Translations under genes and position numbers: made by a program
In this document: positions 52,613-62,270 of the stretch, in pieces
How the letters are laid out: each line of letters starts with the position of its first letter
Numbering within the stretch: the stretch's first letter is position 1
Notes under the pieces: generated by a model
What the model was told of the DNA's origin: nothing
The model's input: the letters and a program-made list of their open reading frames with translations, nothing else
The model's database searches: none
DNA from: Aureococcus anophagefferens
Taxonomy: Eukaryota > Sar > Pelagophyceae > Pelagomonadales > Pelagomonadaceae
Length of the DNA stretch: 64,000 nucleotides
Assembly (NCBI RefSeq): GCF_000186865.1
Contig: NW_008705572.1
Coordinates: 1,292,652 to 1,356,651, forward strand
Direction of reading: 5' to 3'

Positions 52613-55342
52613 CTACCCGCGTGAGCGGCGGGCCTTGTCGGCGAGGGGGTGCTTCCAGGCCGTCGTGCGCGTGTTGTGGTCGATGTAGTAGGTGCGCTGC
52701 TTGCGCGGGTCGAAGCGCTTCTCCCAGCCCGGCGGGAGCGGGAGGTCCGCGGGCGTGCCCGCGCTCCGCGCGGAGCCCGGCCGCTCCGCCGCGGAGCCCG
52801 GCCGCTTCGCGGGCGCGGGCCGGGCGGCGCGGCGCGGCGCGGCGGCCGCCGGCGGCGCGCGGCGCCGCGGCTCGGGCTTGGGGATCGCGCGGCCGTGGAG
52901 CGACAGCGCCGCGGGCGACGGCGGCTCCGACGGCGGCTCCGACGGCGGCGCGGACGAGAGCGGCGCCGTCGGCGGCGCGTCGTCCCAGGCCTGGCTCGGC
53001 GCCGGCGAGTGGAGCGGGTCGACGCGGCTCAGGTCCACGCGGGACCGCGCGAGGGGCGGCTCGTCGTCGAAGGCCTCGCGCGCGGCCGGCGACGGCGCGG
53101 CCGCCGGCGGGCTCCGGAGCGGGCTCCAGCGGTCCCGGTCGTCGCGGCGGCCCCGGGCATTTCGCTCGGGCCGTGACGACCCGGCGTGGCGTCGGCGCCA
53201 CTCGCGGCGCGCGACGACGGACTCGTCGACCATCATCGACCGCGTCAACGCGGCGCCCTCGAGCTTCGTCAGCAGCACGTCGCCCGAGAAGTTCGAGAGG
53301 CGCAGGCGCAGGGACCCGTCGGGCTTCACGTCCAGGCGCGTGCCGTCGCTGTGGGGCACGGCGAGCTCGATGCCGTGGTAGCAGAGCGTGAGCGGCGGCG
53401 ACGGCCTCGCGGCCGGCCGCGCGGGCGCCGCGGCGAGCGACGACGCCGCCGACGCGGCGACGCCGCCCCGGACGAGCGACGACGCCGTCGACGTGGCGAC
53501 GCCGCGCACGGGCGCCGGCGACCGGGCCTTGGTCGGGCCGACGGCCTCGGGGATGGCCGTCGTGAGCGGCGGCGGCGGGGGAGTGAGCGCGGGCGCGGCC
53601 TCGGGCACGGGCGAGAGGCGGTCCGCGGACGCGCGGAGGAACGGCGGCGGCAGCGGCGGCTCGGCGAGGTCGAGGTCCGAGTCGTCGAGGTGGTCGTCGA
53701 GGGACTGGAGGTCCAGGTCCAGGGGCGTCTCGCGCGCGGGCGACGGCGCGCGGGCGACGGACCCGCGCGAGAGGCCCGGCGACGGCAGGTCGCCCCCGCT
53801 CGCGCGGGGCGACGCGCGCGCGCTGCTCCGCAGGGAGCCGCCCGGCGAGGACCGGGGGCCCGGGGACCGGCGCTGGATCGCCGTCGGCGACAGCGAGATC
53901 CGCGCGTCGTCCGCGAACGGCCCGTCCAGTCCCAGCTTCGCGCCCGAGTCGCGGCTGCCCCGCAGCGACCCGCCGCCGGCCTCGTCGCGGTCCTGCCGCT
54001 CCGCCTTGTAGCGGCCCATGAAGTCGCAGATCGCCGCGAAGGGCGCGCGGAGGCCGCCGCCGTCCGGGTCGATCTTCTCGAAGAGCAGCCGCGCGTCGTC
54101 GTCCGCGAGCGCGACGCCGATGCCCGGCAGCCCGAGCAGAAACTCCTCGAAGGGCACGCTCCGGTCCTCGTCGCCGTCGGCGAACTCCTCCCAGACCTCC
54201 TCGTGGTACGCGAGGAACCGCGCGAGCGCGACGAACTCGGCCCGGCCGACGGCGCCGCCGCCGCGGCGGAGCGCGCGGTCGAGGGCCGGCCCGTGGAGCT
54301 CGGGGAAGTAGTCGGCGATGGCGTGCGCGACGTCGCCGGGCGCCAGCGCGCCCGCGCCCGCCGCGTCCGCGCGCGCGAAGACGGCCTCGAGCTCGCGCCT
54401 GCTCGGCGCGGACGGCGGCGGCGCGCGCTCCGGGAGCGTCGTCAGCGGCGGCGGCGGCGGCGAGTGGAGCTGGGGCTGGGACCGCCGCGCGGCGAGGTAC
54501 TCGGCGACGCGGCGGCCCGCGTCGCCGTCGACCGTCGTCGCGAGCGACGCCTGGAGCACGTCGTCGTCGTCGCCGTCGGCGACGCCGAGGTCGTCGTCGT
54601 CGCGCGGCGCGGCGCCCCGGGGCGCGTCGGGGCTCGCGGACGCCGGCGGGCTGCGCCCGGCGAAGCCCCGCGGCGACGCCCCGGCGCGGGGGACGTCGCG
54701 CGACGCGCGCGCGGACTCGACGGACGCGCGCGGCGGCGCGGGGTCCGCGCGCGGCGACGGCCGCGCGTAGTCGCCCGAGGCCCGCGGCGCGTAGTCGCCC
54801 GAGGCCGACGCCCCGCGGGCCCGCGCCTCGCGGGCCTCGTGGCGGTCCTTGTGCTCGGCCTTGAGCCGGCCCATGAAGGCGCAGAACTCCTCGAAGAGCA
54901 CGAGGCCGCCGCCGTCGGCGTCCATCTTCCGGAAGATGACGCGCGCCTCGGAGTCGCTCAGGTCCAGGCCCATGCGCGGCGCGCCGGCGCGGAACTCGGA
55001 GAAGTCGACGCGGCGGTCGTGCGACGCGTCCAGCTCCGCAAACTCGTCCGCGAGGCCCTTGAAGTAGGCGATGGACCGCACGAGCGTCGGGAACTCGCGC
55101 TTCGTGATGAAGCCGGAGCCGTCGACGTCGGCGAACTTGTAGGCGCGCAGGAGCGCCTGCTTGTTGTCGTACTCCGGGTACTCCTCGGACACGAGCTTGT
55201 CGATCTCGGCCAGCGACAGCATGCCGTTCCCGTTGAAGTCGTAGCGGGACCAGAGGTGCTGCAGCTCGACCTTCGACGGCACGGGGTAGTCCTTGAGCGC
55301 CTCCCGCATGAAGGAGCGCCGGTTGTCCTGGGACGCCCGCAT
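52613..55342 (-). CDS. Duplicated EF-hand module protein with C-terminal WW domain
   Basis: 909 residues from the ATG at 55342 ([20 protein letters not shown]). Four EF-hand loops start at Asp35 ([12 protein letters not shown]), Asp72 ([12 protein letters not shown]), Asp105 ([12 protein letters not shown]) and Asp141 ([12 protein letters not shown]). A second, degenerate four-hand block repeats the layout near 330-480, and both blocks end in a CxFMGRxKAExxDR motif. Long Ser/Pro/Arg-rich disorder follows, with a small beta segment ([20 protein letters not shown]) and a WW domain near the end ([28 protein letters not shown]). It is probably a calcium-responsive scaffold that binds Pro-rich partners. 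The first module should bind calcium well; the second largely lacks ligands. Confidence 0.83.
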   Translation of the reverse strand: MRASQDNRRSFMREALKDYPVPSKVELQHLWSRYDFNGNGMLSLAEIDKLVSEEYPEYDNKQALLRAYKFADVDGSGFITKREFPTLVRSIAYFKGLADEFAELDASHDRRVDFSEFRAGAPRMGLDLSDSEARVIFRKMDADGGGLVLFEEFCAFMGRLKAEHKDRHEAREARARGASASGDYAPRASGDYARPSPRADPAPPRASVESARASRDVPRAGASPRGFAGRSPPASASPDAPRGAAPRDDDDLGVADGDDDDVLQASLATTVDGDAGRRVAEYLAARRSQPQLHSPPPPPLTTLPERAPPPSAPSRRELEAVFARADAAGAGALAPGDVAHAIADYFPELHGPALDRALRRGGGAVGRAEFVALARFLAYHEEVWEEFADGDEDRSVPFEEFLLGLPGIGVALADDDARLLFEKIDPDGGGLRAPFAAICDFMGRYKAERQDRDEAGGGSLRGSRDSGAKLGLDGPFADDARISLSPTAIQRRSPGPRSSPGGSLRSSARASPRASGGDLPSPGLSRGSVARAPSPARETPLDLDLQSLDDHLDDSDLDLAEPPLPPPFLRASADRLSPVPEAAPALTPPPPPLTTAIPEAVGPTKARSPAPVRGVATSTASSLVRGGVAASAASSLAAAPARPAARPSPPLTLCYHGIELAVPHSDGTRLDVKPDGSLRLRLSNFSGDVLLTKLEGAALTRSMMVDESVVARREWRRRHAGSSRPERNARGRRDDRDRWSPLRSPPAAAPSPAAREAFDDEPPLARSRVDLSRVDPLHSPAPSQAWDDAPPTAPLSSAPPSEPPSEPPSPAALSLHGRAIPKPEPRRRAPPAAAAPRRAARPAPAKRPGSAAERPGSARSAGTPADLPLPPGWEKRFDPRKQRTYYIDHNTRTTAWKHPLADKARRSRG

Positions 55343-55455
55343 CGCGAGCGAGTTTTGAAATCGGGCAGCCTCCTCGTGGGGCAACTTTGGTCTCTATAAT
55401 ATTATATTATGGTCTCTATATCTTGCAGCCCGCATTCGAGCACGACTCAGGCGCC
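55343..55455. promoter_or_regulatory. Compact divergent promoter with AT-rich core
   Basis: Only 113 bp separate two divergent start codons. The centre, 55393-55420, contains TATAATATTATATTATGG with GGTCTCTATA-type repeats on both sides (TGGTCTCTATA at 55389 and again at 55411). It probably directs both the EF-hand/WW and the tyrosinase genes. Confidence 0.45.
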
Positions 55456-57474
55456 ATGGCCGACGCCCGGCCCCTCGTCGGGGCCGGCGCGGCCCGGCGC
55501 CCCGCGCGGCGGAGGTCCGTCGCCGCCGTCTGCGCCGTCGCCGCGGCGCTCTGCGGCGGCGCCGGCGTCGCCTTCACCGGCGGCGCGCCGTCGATGGGCA
55601 GCCTCGCGGCGTCGACGTCCGGCACGCAGAAGACGCGGGGCGGCACGAAGAGCGGCGCGGGCGGCGCCGTGGCGACGAGCGCGGCGCCGAGCTCGTCGCC
55701 CGAGGTGCGCGCGAGCCGCGTCGTCGACGCCGGGTCCACGGTCAGGTCGAGCGAGATCTACCCGTTCCTCGCGGCGTCCGGCGCCGCGCTCGTCGAGCCG
55801 CACGTCGAGACGAACCTGACGGTCCACGGCGCGCCGGACGAGGCGTCCGCGGACCCGGAGACCTGGGCCTGGACCGTCGTCCAGCAGAACGACATGGGCG
55901 AGTCGTCCGCGGTGCTCCAGCTGGGCGAGTACGTCGGCCGCTTCGGCTCGACGTCCATCGTGCTCGTCTTCCACAGCGTCGGGTCCTACGTGGCGACGGC
56001 GCGCTGGCTCGGCGACGTGTCGACGCACGTCGCCGCGGAGGCGAACCTCATCTGCCGCTACGTGCGGCGCAACGTCCGCGCGCTGAGCGAGTCCGAGCGG
56101 ACGCGGTACCTCGACGGCTTCCAGACCTTGCTCCGCGTCAACGGCACGGCGGGCCGGCGCAGCTTCGGCGCGGGCTACGTGAGCGCCCACGAGCTCACGG
56201 CCGTCCATTTGAGGGAAGCGGGCCAGCGCCTGGGGGACCACATGCACGACGGCGTGGGCTTCCTCACGCAGCACGTCGCGCTGACGTCCGCGTTCGAGAC
56301 GTCGCTGCAGACCATCGACGCGTCCCTGGCCGTGCCCTACTGGGACTTCACGGAGGACCGGTCCGCGGCGTCGACCCTCGAGGACCTCTTCGACCCGGCG
56401 AAGAACGACGTCTGGCGCGCGGACTGGTTCGGCTCCGCGACGGGCTCGAACCACGCGGTCGCGGAGGGCCGCTTCGCCTACCAGCGCGTGCCCGCGGCGA
56501 GCGACGTCGCCTCGTCGGTGCAGAACCCCTTTGGCTTGTTGCGCGCCCCCTGGAACGTGAACAAGTCGCCCTTCGTGACGCGCGCGCACGCGTTCTGCGA
56601 CGCGACGTTCGCCCTCGACGACTGGCCGTCGTGCGCGACGCACTACGACCTCGCCTTCAGCGACGCGACGGCGTCCTGGTACGGCTTCGCCAACGCGGCG
56701 TCCTATGCGCCCCACGGGGGCGTCCACTTCATGGTCGGCGGCTACGACAACTGCGGCGACGTCCACGCGCGGCTGGACGACGTCATCACGCCGCTCGGCG
56801 TCGGGTCGCTGGAGCTGGCGCTTCTCCAGGTGCCGAAGAACCTCTGGCGCAACATGCTCGCCGAGGTGCCGGAGTCGTGCGCGTCGGACGCGCCGCAGGC
56901 CGCGTGCCACCTCCGGTGCGTCGAGAACGCCGCGAACGCGTCCTTCGAGGAGCGCGCGTTCTTCTCGCGGGGCATGGACCGCGACTACGGTTCCTGGCTG
57001 GACGACCTGAACGCGACGGGCTGGGCGCGCGTGCTGGAGGTGCTCTGCACGACGCCGTGGTCGCCGGGCGAGCAGGTCGAGGCCGCGAGCCCGCTCGACG
57101 TGTCGTTCTGGCCCATCCACCCGACGCTCGACCGGCTGACCCAGTACCGGCGCCTGGTGAAGCCCTTCGACGGCAACGCGTCCGACGCGTCGTGGCTCGG
57201 GTCCTCGGACCACTCCGCGTACTGCTCGACGCCCAAGCCCGACTACGAGTGCCACGGCCACCACCCCTGGGACCTCACCGTCTTCCAGACGGACCACTAC
57301 GACGCCGGCAGCGGCCGCTTCGTGCGCCGCTTCGCGACGAACGCGGAGATCTTCGAGTACTCGAACCCGAGCGACTACAAGCTCCCGTACGTCTACGACT
57401 CCTTCGAGTGGCCCCACTGCGAGGCCGACGGCGTCGTCTTCCCCAAGCCCCGCGCCCAGTCGTCATCGTCGTAA
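55456..57474 (+). CDS. Tyrosinase-like copper oxidase, membrane-anchored or secreted
   Basis: 672 residues from the ATG at 55456. A basic N-terminus and one hydrophobic stretch (SVAAVCAVAAALCGGAGVAF) suggest a signal anchor. The CuA site is recognised by DHMHDGVGFLTQHVALTSAF (His262, His264, His273) followed by LAVPYWDFTED. The CuB region includes GGVHFMVGGYDNCGD and FWPIHPTLDRL (His555). Many paired cysteines and Asn-X-Ser/Thr sites in the outer part fit a secreted protein. Tyrosinases oxidise phenols to quinones and could act in defence, wall hardening or use of dissolved organic matter. The CuA spacing differs from plant and fungal enzymes, so activity needs a test. Confidence 0.85.
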   Translation: MADARPLVGAGAARRPARRRSVAAVCAVAAALCGGAGVAFTGGAPSMGSLAASTSGTQKTRGGTKSGAGGAVATSAAPSSSPEVRASRVVDAGSTVRSSEIYPFLAASGAALVEPHVETNLTVHGAPDEASADPETWAWTVVQQNDMGESSAVLQLGEYVGRFGSTSIVLVFHSVGSYVATARWLGDVSTHVAAEANLICRYVRRNVRALSESERTRYLDGFQTLLRVNGTAGRRSFGAGYVSAHELTAVHLREAGQRLGDHMHDGVGFLTQHVALTSAFETSLQTIDASLAVPYWDFTEDRSAASTLEDLFDPAKNDVWRADWFGSATGSNHAVAEGRFAYQRVPAASDVASSVQNPFGLLRAPWNVNKSPFVTRAHAFCDATFALDDWPSCATHYDLAFSDATASWYGFANAASYAPHGGVHFMVGGYDNCGDVHARLDDVITPLGVGSLELALLQVPKNLWRNMLAEVPESCASDAPQAACHLRCVENAANASFEERAFFSRGMDRDYGSWLDDLNATGWARVLEVLCTTPWSPGEQVEAASPLDVSFWPIHPTLDRLTQYRRLVKPFDGNASDASWLGSSDHSAYCSTPKPDYECHGHHPWDLTVFQTDHYDAGSGRFVRRFATNAEIFEYSNPSDYKLPYVYDSFEWPHCEADGVVFPKPRAQSSSS

Positions 57475-57525
57475 TCTAGCTTATCTTAGGCGTTCCTAGA
57501 CGTATTTGGCTCTATAGAATTCGCC

Positions 57526-58104
57526 CTAAAGATAGGATGCGACGACGGCCTTGATGTCGCGCGGGACGGGGAAGTCGCGCAACAGCGCGGCGACGACGAG
57601 CGCGGCTTTCCGCTTGGCGCCGGCGCCTGCCATTGAATTTGGATATCCATAGATCTTGACGGCCCGGCCCGGTGACCGGGTGCCGATGAACACGATGCCT
57701 CGCCGCGCGAGCCCGACGAAGGCCTCAACGCGGCCAGTAGCAAGTGCGATCGCGACCGCAGTCTCGTCGTCGTTGTGCGCGAGCTTCCGCAGCGCTAACT
57801 CGGTATCGATTGTATTGTTGCGACCGCTCTCGACAAACGCGACGAGCGCCTCGATGCCGCCAGCCTCCCGGATGGCGACCTTGTTCTCAGCGTTGCCGCA
57901 CAAGAGGCTACAAATCGCCCCCACGGCATTGTGCGCGTGTGGAAACCCCCTCTCCAGTGTCTCAATGAGAAGTGGGATGCCTCCTTCCTTCCGAATCGCG
58001 TCCTTGTGCCATTGGCTTCTGGCCGCCAACTCCCCCAACGTGGCCGCTTTGTGATAGGCGACGCTCGGGTGCGCGTCCCGCAACGCAGCGACATAAATCG
58101 TCAT
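57526..58104 (-). CDS. Armadillo-repeat protein, short
   Basis: 192 residues from the ATG at 58104 (MTIYVAALRDAHPSVAYHKA). About three armadillo-type repeats can be followed: AATLGELAARSQWHKDAIRK with EGGIPLLIETLERG, NAVGAICSLLCGNAENKVAI with EAGGIEALVAFVESG, and ELALRKLAHNDDETAVAIA. Such repeats form a protein-binding superhelix. The GC and codon bias are weaker than in the neighbours. It is short for the family and may be a fragment or a small adaptor. Confidence 0.72.
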   Translation of the reverse strand: MTIYVAALRDAHPSVAYHKAATLGELAARSQWHKDAIRKEGGIPLLIETLERGFPHAHNAVGAICSLLCGNAENKVAIREAGGIEALVAFVESGRNNTIDTELALRKLAHNDDETAVAIALATGRVEAFVGLARRGIVFIGTRSPGRAVKIYGYPNSMAGAGAKRKAALVVAALLRDFPVPRDIKAVVASYL

Positions 58105-58248
58105 ATCGAAGCCGTCATAATTCGCGGCTTCCAGCTCTCCAATCGTCCTAGCAAAACTTCCCGGGATTCATCGGGTGCACCTTGGGCTGCACCGATCAAA
58201 CATGCAGTCATCAACGGCTCACTCGCTGCAGATACTCGCTGCGAGCCG

Positions 58249-59145
58249 ATGTCCATCAAACCTCGCCTGCTCGTCGTGCTCGGCGGCGCAATAACGATGT
58301 GCAACGGTCTCCAGCTGTTCACGGCCGTCGAGTCGCTCGTGGCGACGCCCTACGCGAAGCTCGAGAAGAAGGTCGCGTCGCAGCAGATCCCCGCCGTCGC
58401 CGCGGCGCCGGCGCCGCGCAAGACGCTCGCGAGCGAGCTCGCCGGCGGCGCGTCCTTCGACCACTCGGCCTGGGACGCGCTGCTCAAGGCGCACGTGCGC
58501 GACGACGGCACCGTCGACTACGGCGGCCTCGAGCGGGACGGCGACGCGTTCCGGGGGTACCTCGCGGCCCTCGCGGCGGCAGACGTCGACGCGCTCGGCG
58601 ACCGCGAGCAGCTCGCGCTCCACCTCAACGCCTACAACGCCCTGTGCGTCGCGCACGTGCTGCCCGTGCACGGCACGCTCAAGTCGATCCTCGACTTGAG
58701 CGAGAAGGACGCGCCGATCTGGGACAAGGTCGCGGGCGAAGTGGGCGGCGTCGCCGTGTCGCTCAACGACATCGAGCACGAGCGGCTCCGGCTGCGCTGG
58801 GACGAGCCCGAGCTCCACGCGTGCATCGTCTGCGCGTCGACGTCGTGCCCGTCGCTCGCGCGCTTCGCGTTCGCGGGCGACGGCCTGGAGCGCGACATGC
58901 GCGCGCGCGCGGAGTCGTGGCTCCGGGACGGGTCCAAGGGCTGCGCCGCGGAGCGGGGCGGCGCCGTCGCGCGCCTGTCGCGCATCTGCCTCTGGTTCGA
59001 GGACGACTTCGACACGCGCGGCGGCGCGGCGGCCTTCGTCCGCGACCACGTCGACGGCGGCTCCGCGGCCGCGCGCGCGCTCGACGGCGGCGCGGCGCTG
59101 CGCTACTTCCCCTACGACTGGTCCCTCAATAAGGTAGCGAAGTGA
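58249..59145 (+). CDS. DUF547-domain protein with N-terminal signal
   Basis: 298 residues from the ATG at 58249 (MSIKPRLLVVLGGAITMCNG). A hydrophobic start suggests a signal or transit peptide. The DUF547 landmarks are LALHLNAYNALCVAHVLPVH (LxFxxNxYNAL), VSLNDIEHERLRLRWDEPEL (NxIEH) and HACIVCASTSCPSLARFAFA (the CxSxSCPxL motif). It ends with FDTRGGAAAFVRDHV and YFPYDWSLN. The invariant His and two Cys of the CASTSCP region are present. The domain is widespread in plants, algae and bacteria, and its biochemical role is not established. Confidence 0.87.
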   Translation: MSIKPRLLVVLGGAITMCNGLQLFTAVESLVATPYAKLEKKVASQQIPAVAAAPAPRKTLASELAGGASFDHSAWDALLKAHVRDDGTVDYGGLERDGDAFRGYLAALAAADVDALGDREQLALHLNAYNALCVAHVLPVHGTLKSILDLSEKDAPIWDKVAGEVGGVAVSLNDIEHERLRLRWDEPELHACIVCASTSCPSLARFAFAGDGLERDMRARAESWLRDGSKGCAAERGGAVARLSRICLWFEDDFDTRGGAAAFVRDHVDGGSAAARALDGGAALRYFPYDWSLNKVAK

Positions 59146-59205
59146 GATTAAAGTATGCGCTGCAGGCCGCGGTCCGCCTCGCGCGTGTTTTTTTTTGTTG
59201 AATTC

Positions 59206-61572
59206 CTAGGCGAGCGGCGTCTCGTCGCCGAGCTTCACGTAGCCGTCGGACTCGGGGTCCGACGGCAGGAGGCAGTAGCAGAGGCGCTCGTACAAATTGT
59301 CGGCGAGCCCGCTCACGATGCCCACGTCCTCGTCCTCGATGACCTCGTCGAGCGTCGACGTGTCGTAGATGTGGAGCCGGTCCAACAGCACGGAGAACTC
59401 CTCCTTGTCGAGCTCGCCGTTGCCGTCCTCGTCGAGGTCCGCGATGATGTTGTAGACGTCGTCCATGGAGATCTCGACGCCGAGGTCGTCGACCATCAAT
59501 TTGTAGAGCTCCTGGAGCGTGATGGCGCCGCCGCCGTCCTTATCTATCAAATCGAACATCTTCTCCTTCATCGCCTCGACGTCCTCGGACGCCTCCATGA
59601 AGCCCTCGAGCTTGCACCCAAAGGCCAAAAACTCCTCGAATTCCACGGTACCGCCGCCGTCCTGGTCGAGGTAGGAGATGAGCTCCGCGAAGACGCGCTC
59701 GCCGTCGACGATATCCATCTGCGACGCGTTGACCTTGTTGATGGAGAACTTGGTCAGCAGCTCGCGGAATTCGGCGGTGGTGACGGCGCCCGAGCCGTCG
59801 TCGTCGAAGATGTCGAAGACGTGGCGCCAGTGGCGCCGCTGCCGCGCCTCGAGCTGCTTCCGCGCGTGCTTGGAGAGCGCGGCGAGCCGCGCCTCGCGGT
59901 CCGCGAGCTTGGCCCGGCAGTCGGCGTCGCCGGTCGACGACCCGCCGTCGATGACCTGGCGCAGCATCTGCGTGTCGCTGAGGCACTGGACGACCTTGAG
60001 CGCCTCGAAGGCGGCCACGGTCTTCTGGCGCCGGTTCACGTTCGAGAGCATGCGGTTGTTGACCATGCTGTCGATGTTCGACGCGATCGTGAAGTCCTCC
60101 AAAATCCGCGGCAGCTTCGAGATGGTCATGAAGGGCGGCACGAGGCAGAGCGCGAGGTAGACGAGGCCCGTCGCGTCCGACGTGTCGCAGAGCATGGCCG
60201 CCTGCGCGGCCTTGCAGTGGCCCGGGCTCTCGAACATCTGCTCCGCGAAGACGACCATCAACACCGCGCAGTAGACGGACTGGCAGAGCACGATGATGCG
60301 CACGAGGTTCAGCGTGAAGCCCGCCTTGGTCTGCTTGCCGAACCAGAAGTTGGACGGGTAGTCCTCGTGGAGCCGCTGCTGCGTCGTCGCGCCGTAGACC
60401 TTGATCGAGTGGCGCCGCGTCTGCGCGTTGAGCGACTTGCGGATCTCCTCGGCGCAGTGGATCTGGACGATGGACCGCACCTTGGCGTGGAGCACGAAGG
60501 CCAGGCCGGGCCCGCTCAAAAAGCCCAGGCAGACCCAGAAGACGAAGCCCGCGTTGTGGCTCGCGGAGCGAATGAAGACCCAGACGAAAATCAGCAGGAG
60601 CTCGAAGAAGAGCCAGGTGAAGATGGGGATCTCGACGAGCTCGGCGATGGTGTGGCCGAGGCACACGCTCAGGTAGTTGGAGAAGTCGAAGGCCGCGGTC
60701 TTGGCGGCCGCGTCGTCGCCGGCCTGCGACGTGATCTGGTGATAAACAAAGTGGTCGCGCGTCGCCTTGTAGACGAGGATGCGGTAGGCCGTCGGCAGGT
60801 GGTTGTAGCACAGGTTGACGGCGTAGTTGTGCTTCGCGATGCGCTCCGAGAAGCCGACGACGGACTTGGGCAGCCGCTCGATGGGCTGCGTCTCCCACTC
60901 GCGCCACTGGATCTGCACGTAGTGGCCCAGGCTCACGAGGCCGATGGCCTGGCCCAGGTAGATGACCATGACGAGGAACAGGACCATGTGCACCGTCTCG
61001 CCGAGCTCCGCGAGCTCGTCGTCCTCCTCGTCGCCGAACAAGTCCGAGGAGAGGTCGCCGATCGCGGGGATCTTGAAGATGCCGAAGAGCGTCACGGAGA
61101 TGAAGCCCAGCGTCGTCAGCTCGCCGAACATGGACGTCAGGATGGGCCGCATGTGCTCGCTCGTCTTCGAGTAGAGCAGCTCGCGGCCGTACTCGAAGCT
61201 CAGCGACAGGAAGATGACGACGGTGATGATGACGACGAGGCACTGGAGCTTCATCTCGATCGCCTCGTTGCCCTCGAGCTCGTCGTCCTCCTCCTCCTCT
61301 TCCTCCCCCTCCTCCGTCTCCGTCGAGTTCGTCGCCTCCTCGCCGCGCGCGCCGCCGAGCTGCGCCAGCAGGAGCCCGGCGGCGAACTTGGCGCCGCGCT
61401 TGCTCGTGAGCGCCGTCGCGCAGAGGCCCCAGCCCATGAGCAGGTTCGCGCGCTGCTGCGACCGGAGCGCGCCCATGGCGCCGCGCCGCGCCGCGGCACT
61501 CGTCACAGCACACGAGCTCGCCGCAGCGTGGTACTCAGGCTGCCCCGATCCGTCGATTTCCTTGATTTCCAT
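59206..61572 (-). CDS. MLO-like seven-helix membrane protein with four C-terminal EF-hands
   Basis: 788 residues from the ATG at 61572; an in-frame ATG at 61755 would add 61 residues but from less coding-like sequence. Several membrane helices (LQCLVVIITVVIFLSLSFEY, TLGFISVTLFGIFK, VHMVLFLVMVIYLGQAIGL, IFTWLFFELLLIFVWVFI, FVFWVCLGFLSGPGLAFVLH, LVRIIVLCQSVYCAVLMVVF) and ELTTLGFISVTL match the MLO family. The C-terminus has four good EF-hand loops (DDDGSGAVTTAEF, DQDGGGTVEFEEF, DKDGGGAITLQEL, DEDGNGELDKEEF). Plant MLO proteins are calcium-linked and bind calmodulin; here the calcium sensor seems built in. It is likely a plasma-membrane calcium-regulated protein or channel. Confidence 0.83.
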   Translation of the reverse strand: MEIKEIDGSGQPEYHAAASSCAVTSAAARRGAMGALRSQQRANLLMGWGLCATALTSKRGAKFAAGLLLAQLGGARGEEATNSTETEEGEEEEEEDDELEGNEAIEMKLQCLVVIITVVIFLSLSFEYGRELLYSKTSEHMRPILTSMFGELTTLGFISVTLFGIFKIPAIGDLSSDLFGDEEDDELAELGETVHMVLFLVMVIYLGQAIGLVSLGHYVQIQWREWETQPIERLPKSVVGFSERIAKHNYAVNLCYNHLPTAYRILVYKATRDHFVYHQITSQAGDDAAAKTAAFDFSNYLSVCLGHTIAELVEIPIFTWLFFELLLIFVWVFIRSASHNAGFVFWVCLGFLSGPGLAFVLHAKVRSIVQIHCAEEIRKSLNAQTRRHSIKVYGATTQQRLHEDYPSNFWFGKQTKAGFTLNLVRIIVLCQSVYCAVLMVVFAEQMFESPGHCKAAQAAMLCDTSDATGLVYLALCLVPPFMTISKLPRILEDFTIASNIDSMVNNRMLSNVNRRQKTVAAFEALKVVQCLSDTQMLRQVIDGGSSTGDADCRAKLADREARLAALSKHARKQLEARQRRHWRHVFDIFDDDGSGAVTTAEFRELLTKFSINKVNASQMDIVDGERVFAELISYLDQDGGGTVEFEEFLAFGCKLEGFMEASEDVEAMKEKMFDLIDKDGGGAITLQELYKLMVDDLGVEISMDDVYNIIADLDEDGNGELDKEEFSVLLDRLHIYDTSTLDEVIEDEDVGIVSGLADNLYERLCYCLLPSDPESDGYVKLGDETPLA

Positions 61573-61619
61573 GGAGCGGTGATGCGAAAGATTTCTTGAG
61601 GAGTTGTTGACCTTCGCTA

Positions 61620-61720
61620 AATCGAGACTGTGGCAGAGATCTCGCGCAGAGCGCTCGTCGTCGTCTAGTGGTGTTGCATAGATCCCGCGCAGACCGCTCT
61701 CGTCGTCAAAGTGGGTCTGC
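61620..61720. repeat. Imperfect direct repeat in the divergent promoter
   Basis: AGATCTCGCGCAGAGCGCTC (near 61638) and AGATCCCGCGCAGACCGCTC (near 61680), each followed by TCGTCGTC, lie about 42 bp apart between the MLO-like gene and the small secreted-protein gene. They may be a duplicated control site. Confidence 0.6.
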
Positions 61721-61808
61721 AACTGAGCGTCGCATCGCTTTGCAACTGCATTCATCGTCTGCAGCTCCGCGCAGCAGCAGCGGCACCAGCAACGACGTCA
61801 GCCGTGCG

Positions 61809-62270
61809 ATGCGCCGCGCGCTGCTGCTCGCGCTCGCCGCGGCGTGCGCGACCCATGGCCTCGAGCGGCCGCGGCGGCGGCGCGCGCTGGCGCCGCGGGG
61901 CGGCGCGGCCGCCGCGCACGCGGTCGCGAAGGACTTCAACTGGGACGGCGAGCGGACGTGGGTCGACCGGACGATCGCGTTTCTCGAGGCGCCGATGACG
62001 GAGCTCGCCATCGGCACGATGGCCGTCGGCTTGACCTTCGTGGAGATCGGCCGCGAGATCAACCGGCTCGGGTCCGTGCGCGAGGCGAACTGGGCGCTGC
62101 TCTTCCTCGCGATGGCGCGGCTCCTGAAGTCGCTGCTCGCGGTGCTCCGCTCCACGCGCATGGCGCTCCGCGGCTACAAGTCCTACCGGGTCGTGCGCCG
62201 CGGGGACAACGTCTACCTCAAGCACCTCCCCCCGCCCGACGACCCGCAGCACACGGACGATAAAACCTAG
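61809..62270 (+). CDS. Small protein with signal peptide and one or two hydrophobic helices, unrecognised
   Basis: 153 residues from the ATG at 61809. The N-terminus (MRRALLLALAAACATHGLE) is a signal or organelle-targeting peptide, followed by an Arg-rich stretch (RPRRRRALAPRGG). A hydrophobic helix (MTELAIGTMAVGLTFVEIG) and an amphipathic helix (ANWALLFLAMARLLKSLLAV) follow. The end is polar (VYLKHLPPPDD). I do not recognise a family. Its TAG stop overlaps the stop of the convergent neighbour within CTAG. Confidence 0.6.
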   Translation: MRRALLLALAAACATHGLERPRRRRALAPRGGAAAAHAVAKDFNWDGERTWVDRTIAFLEAPMTELAIGTMAVGLTFVEIGREINRLGSVREANWALLFLAMARLLKSLLAVLRSTRMALRGYKSYRVVRRGDNVYLKHLPPPDDPQHTDDKT

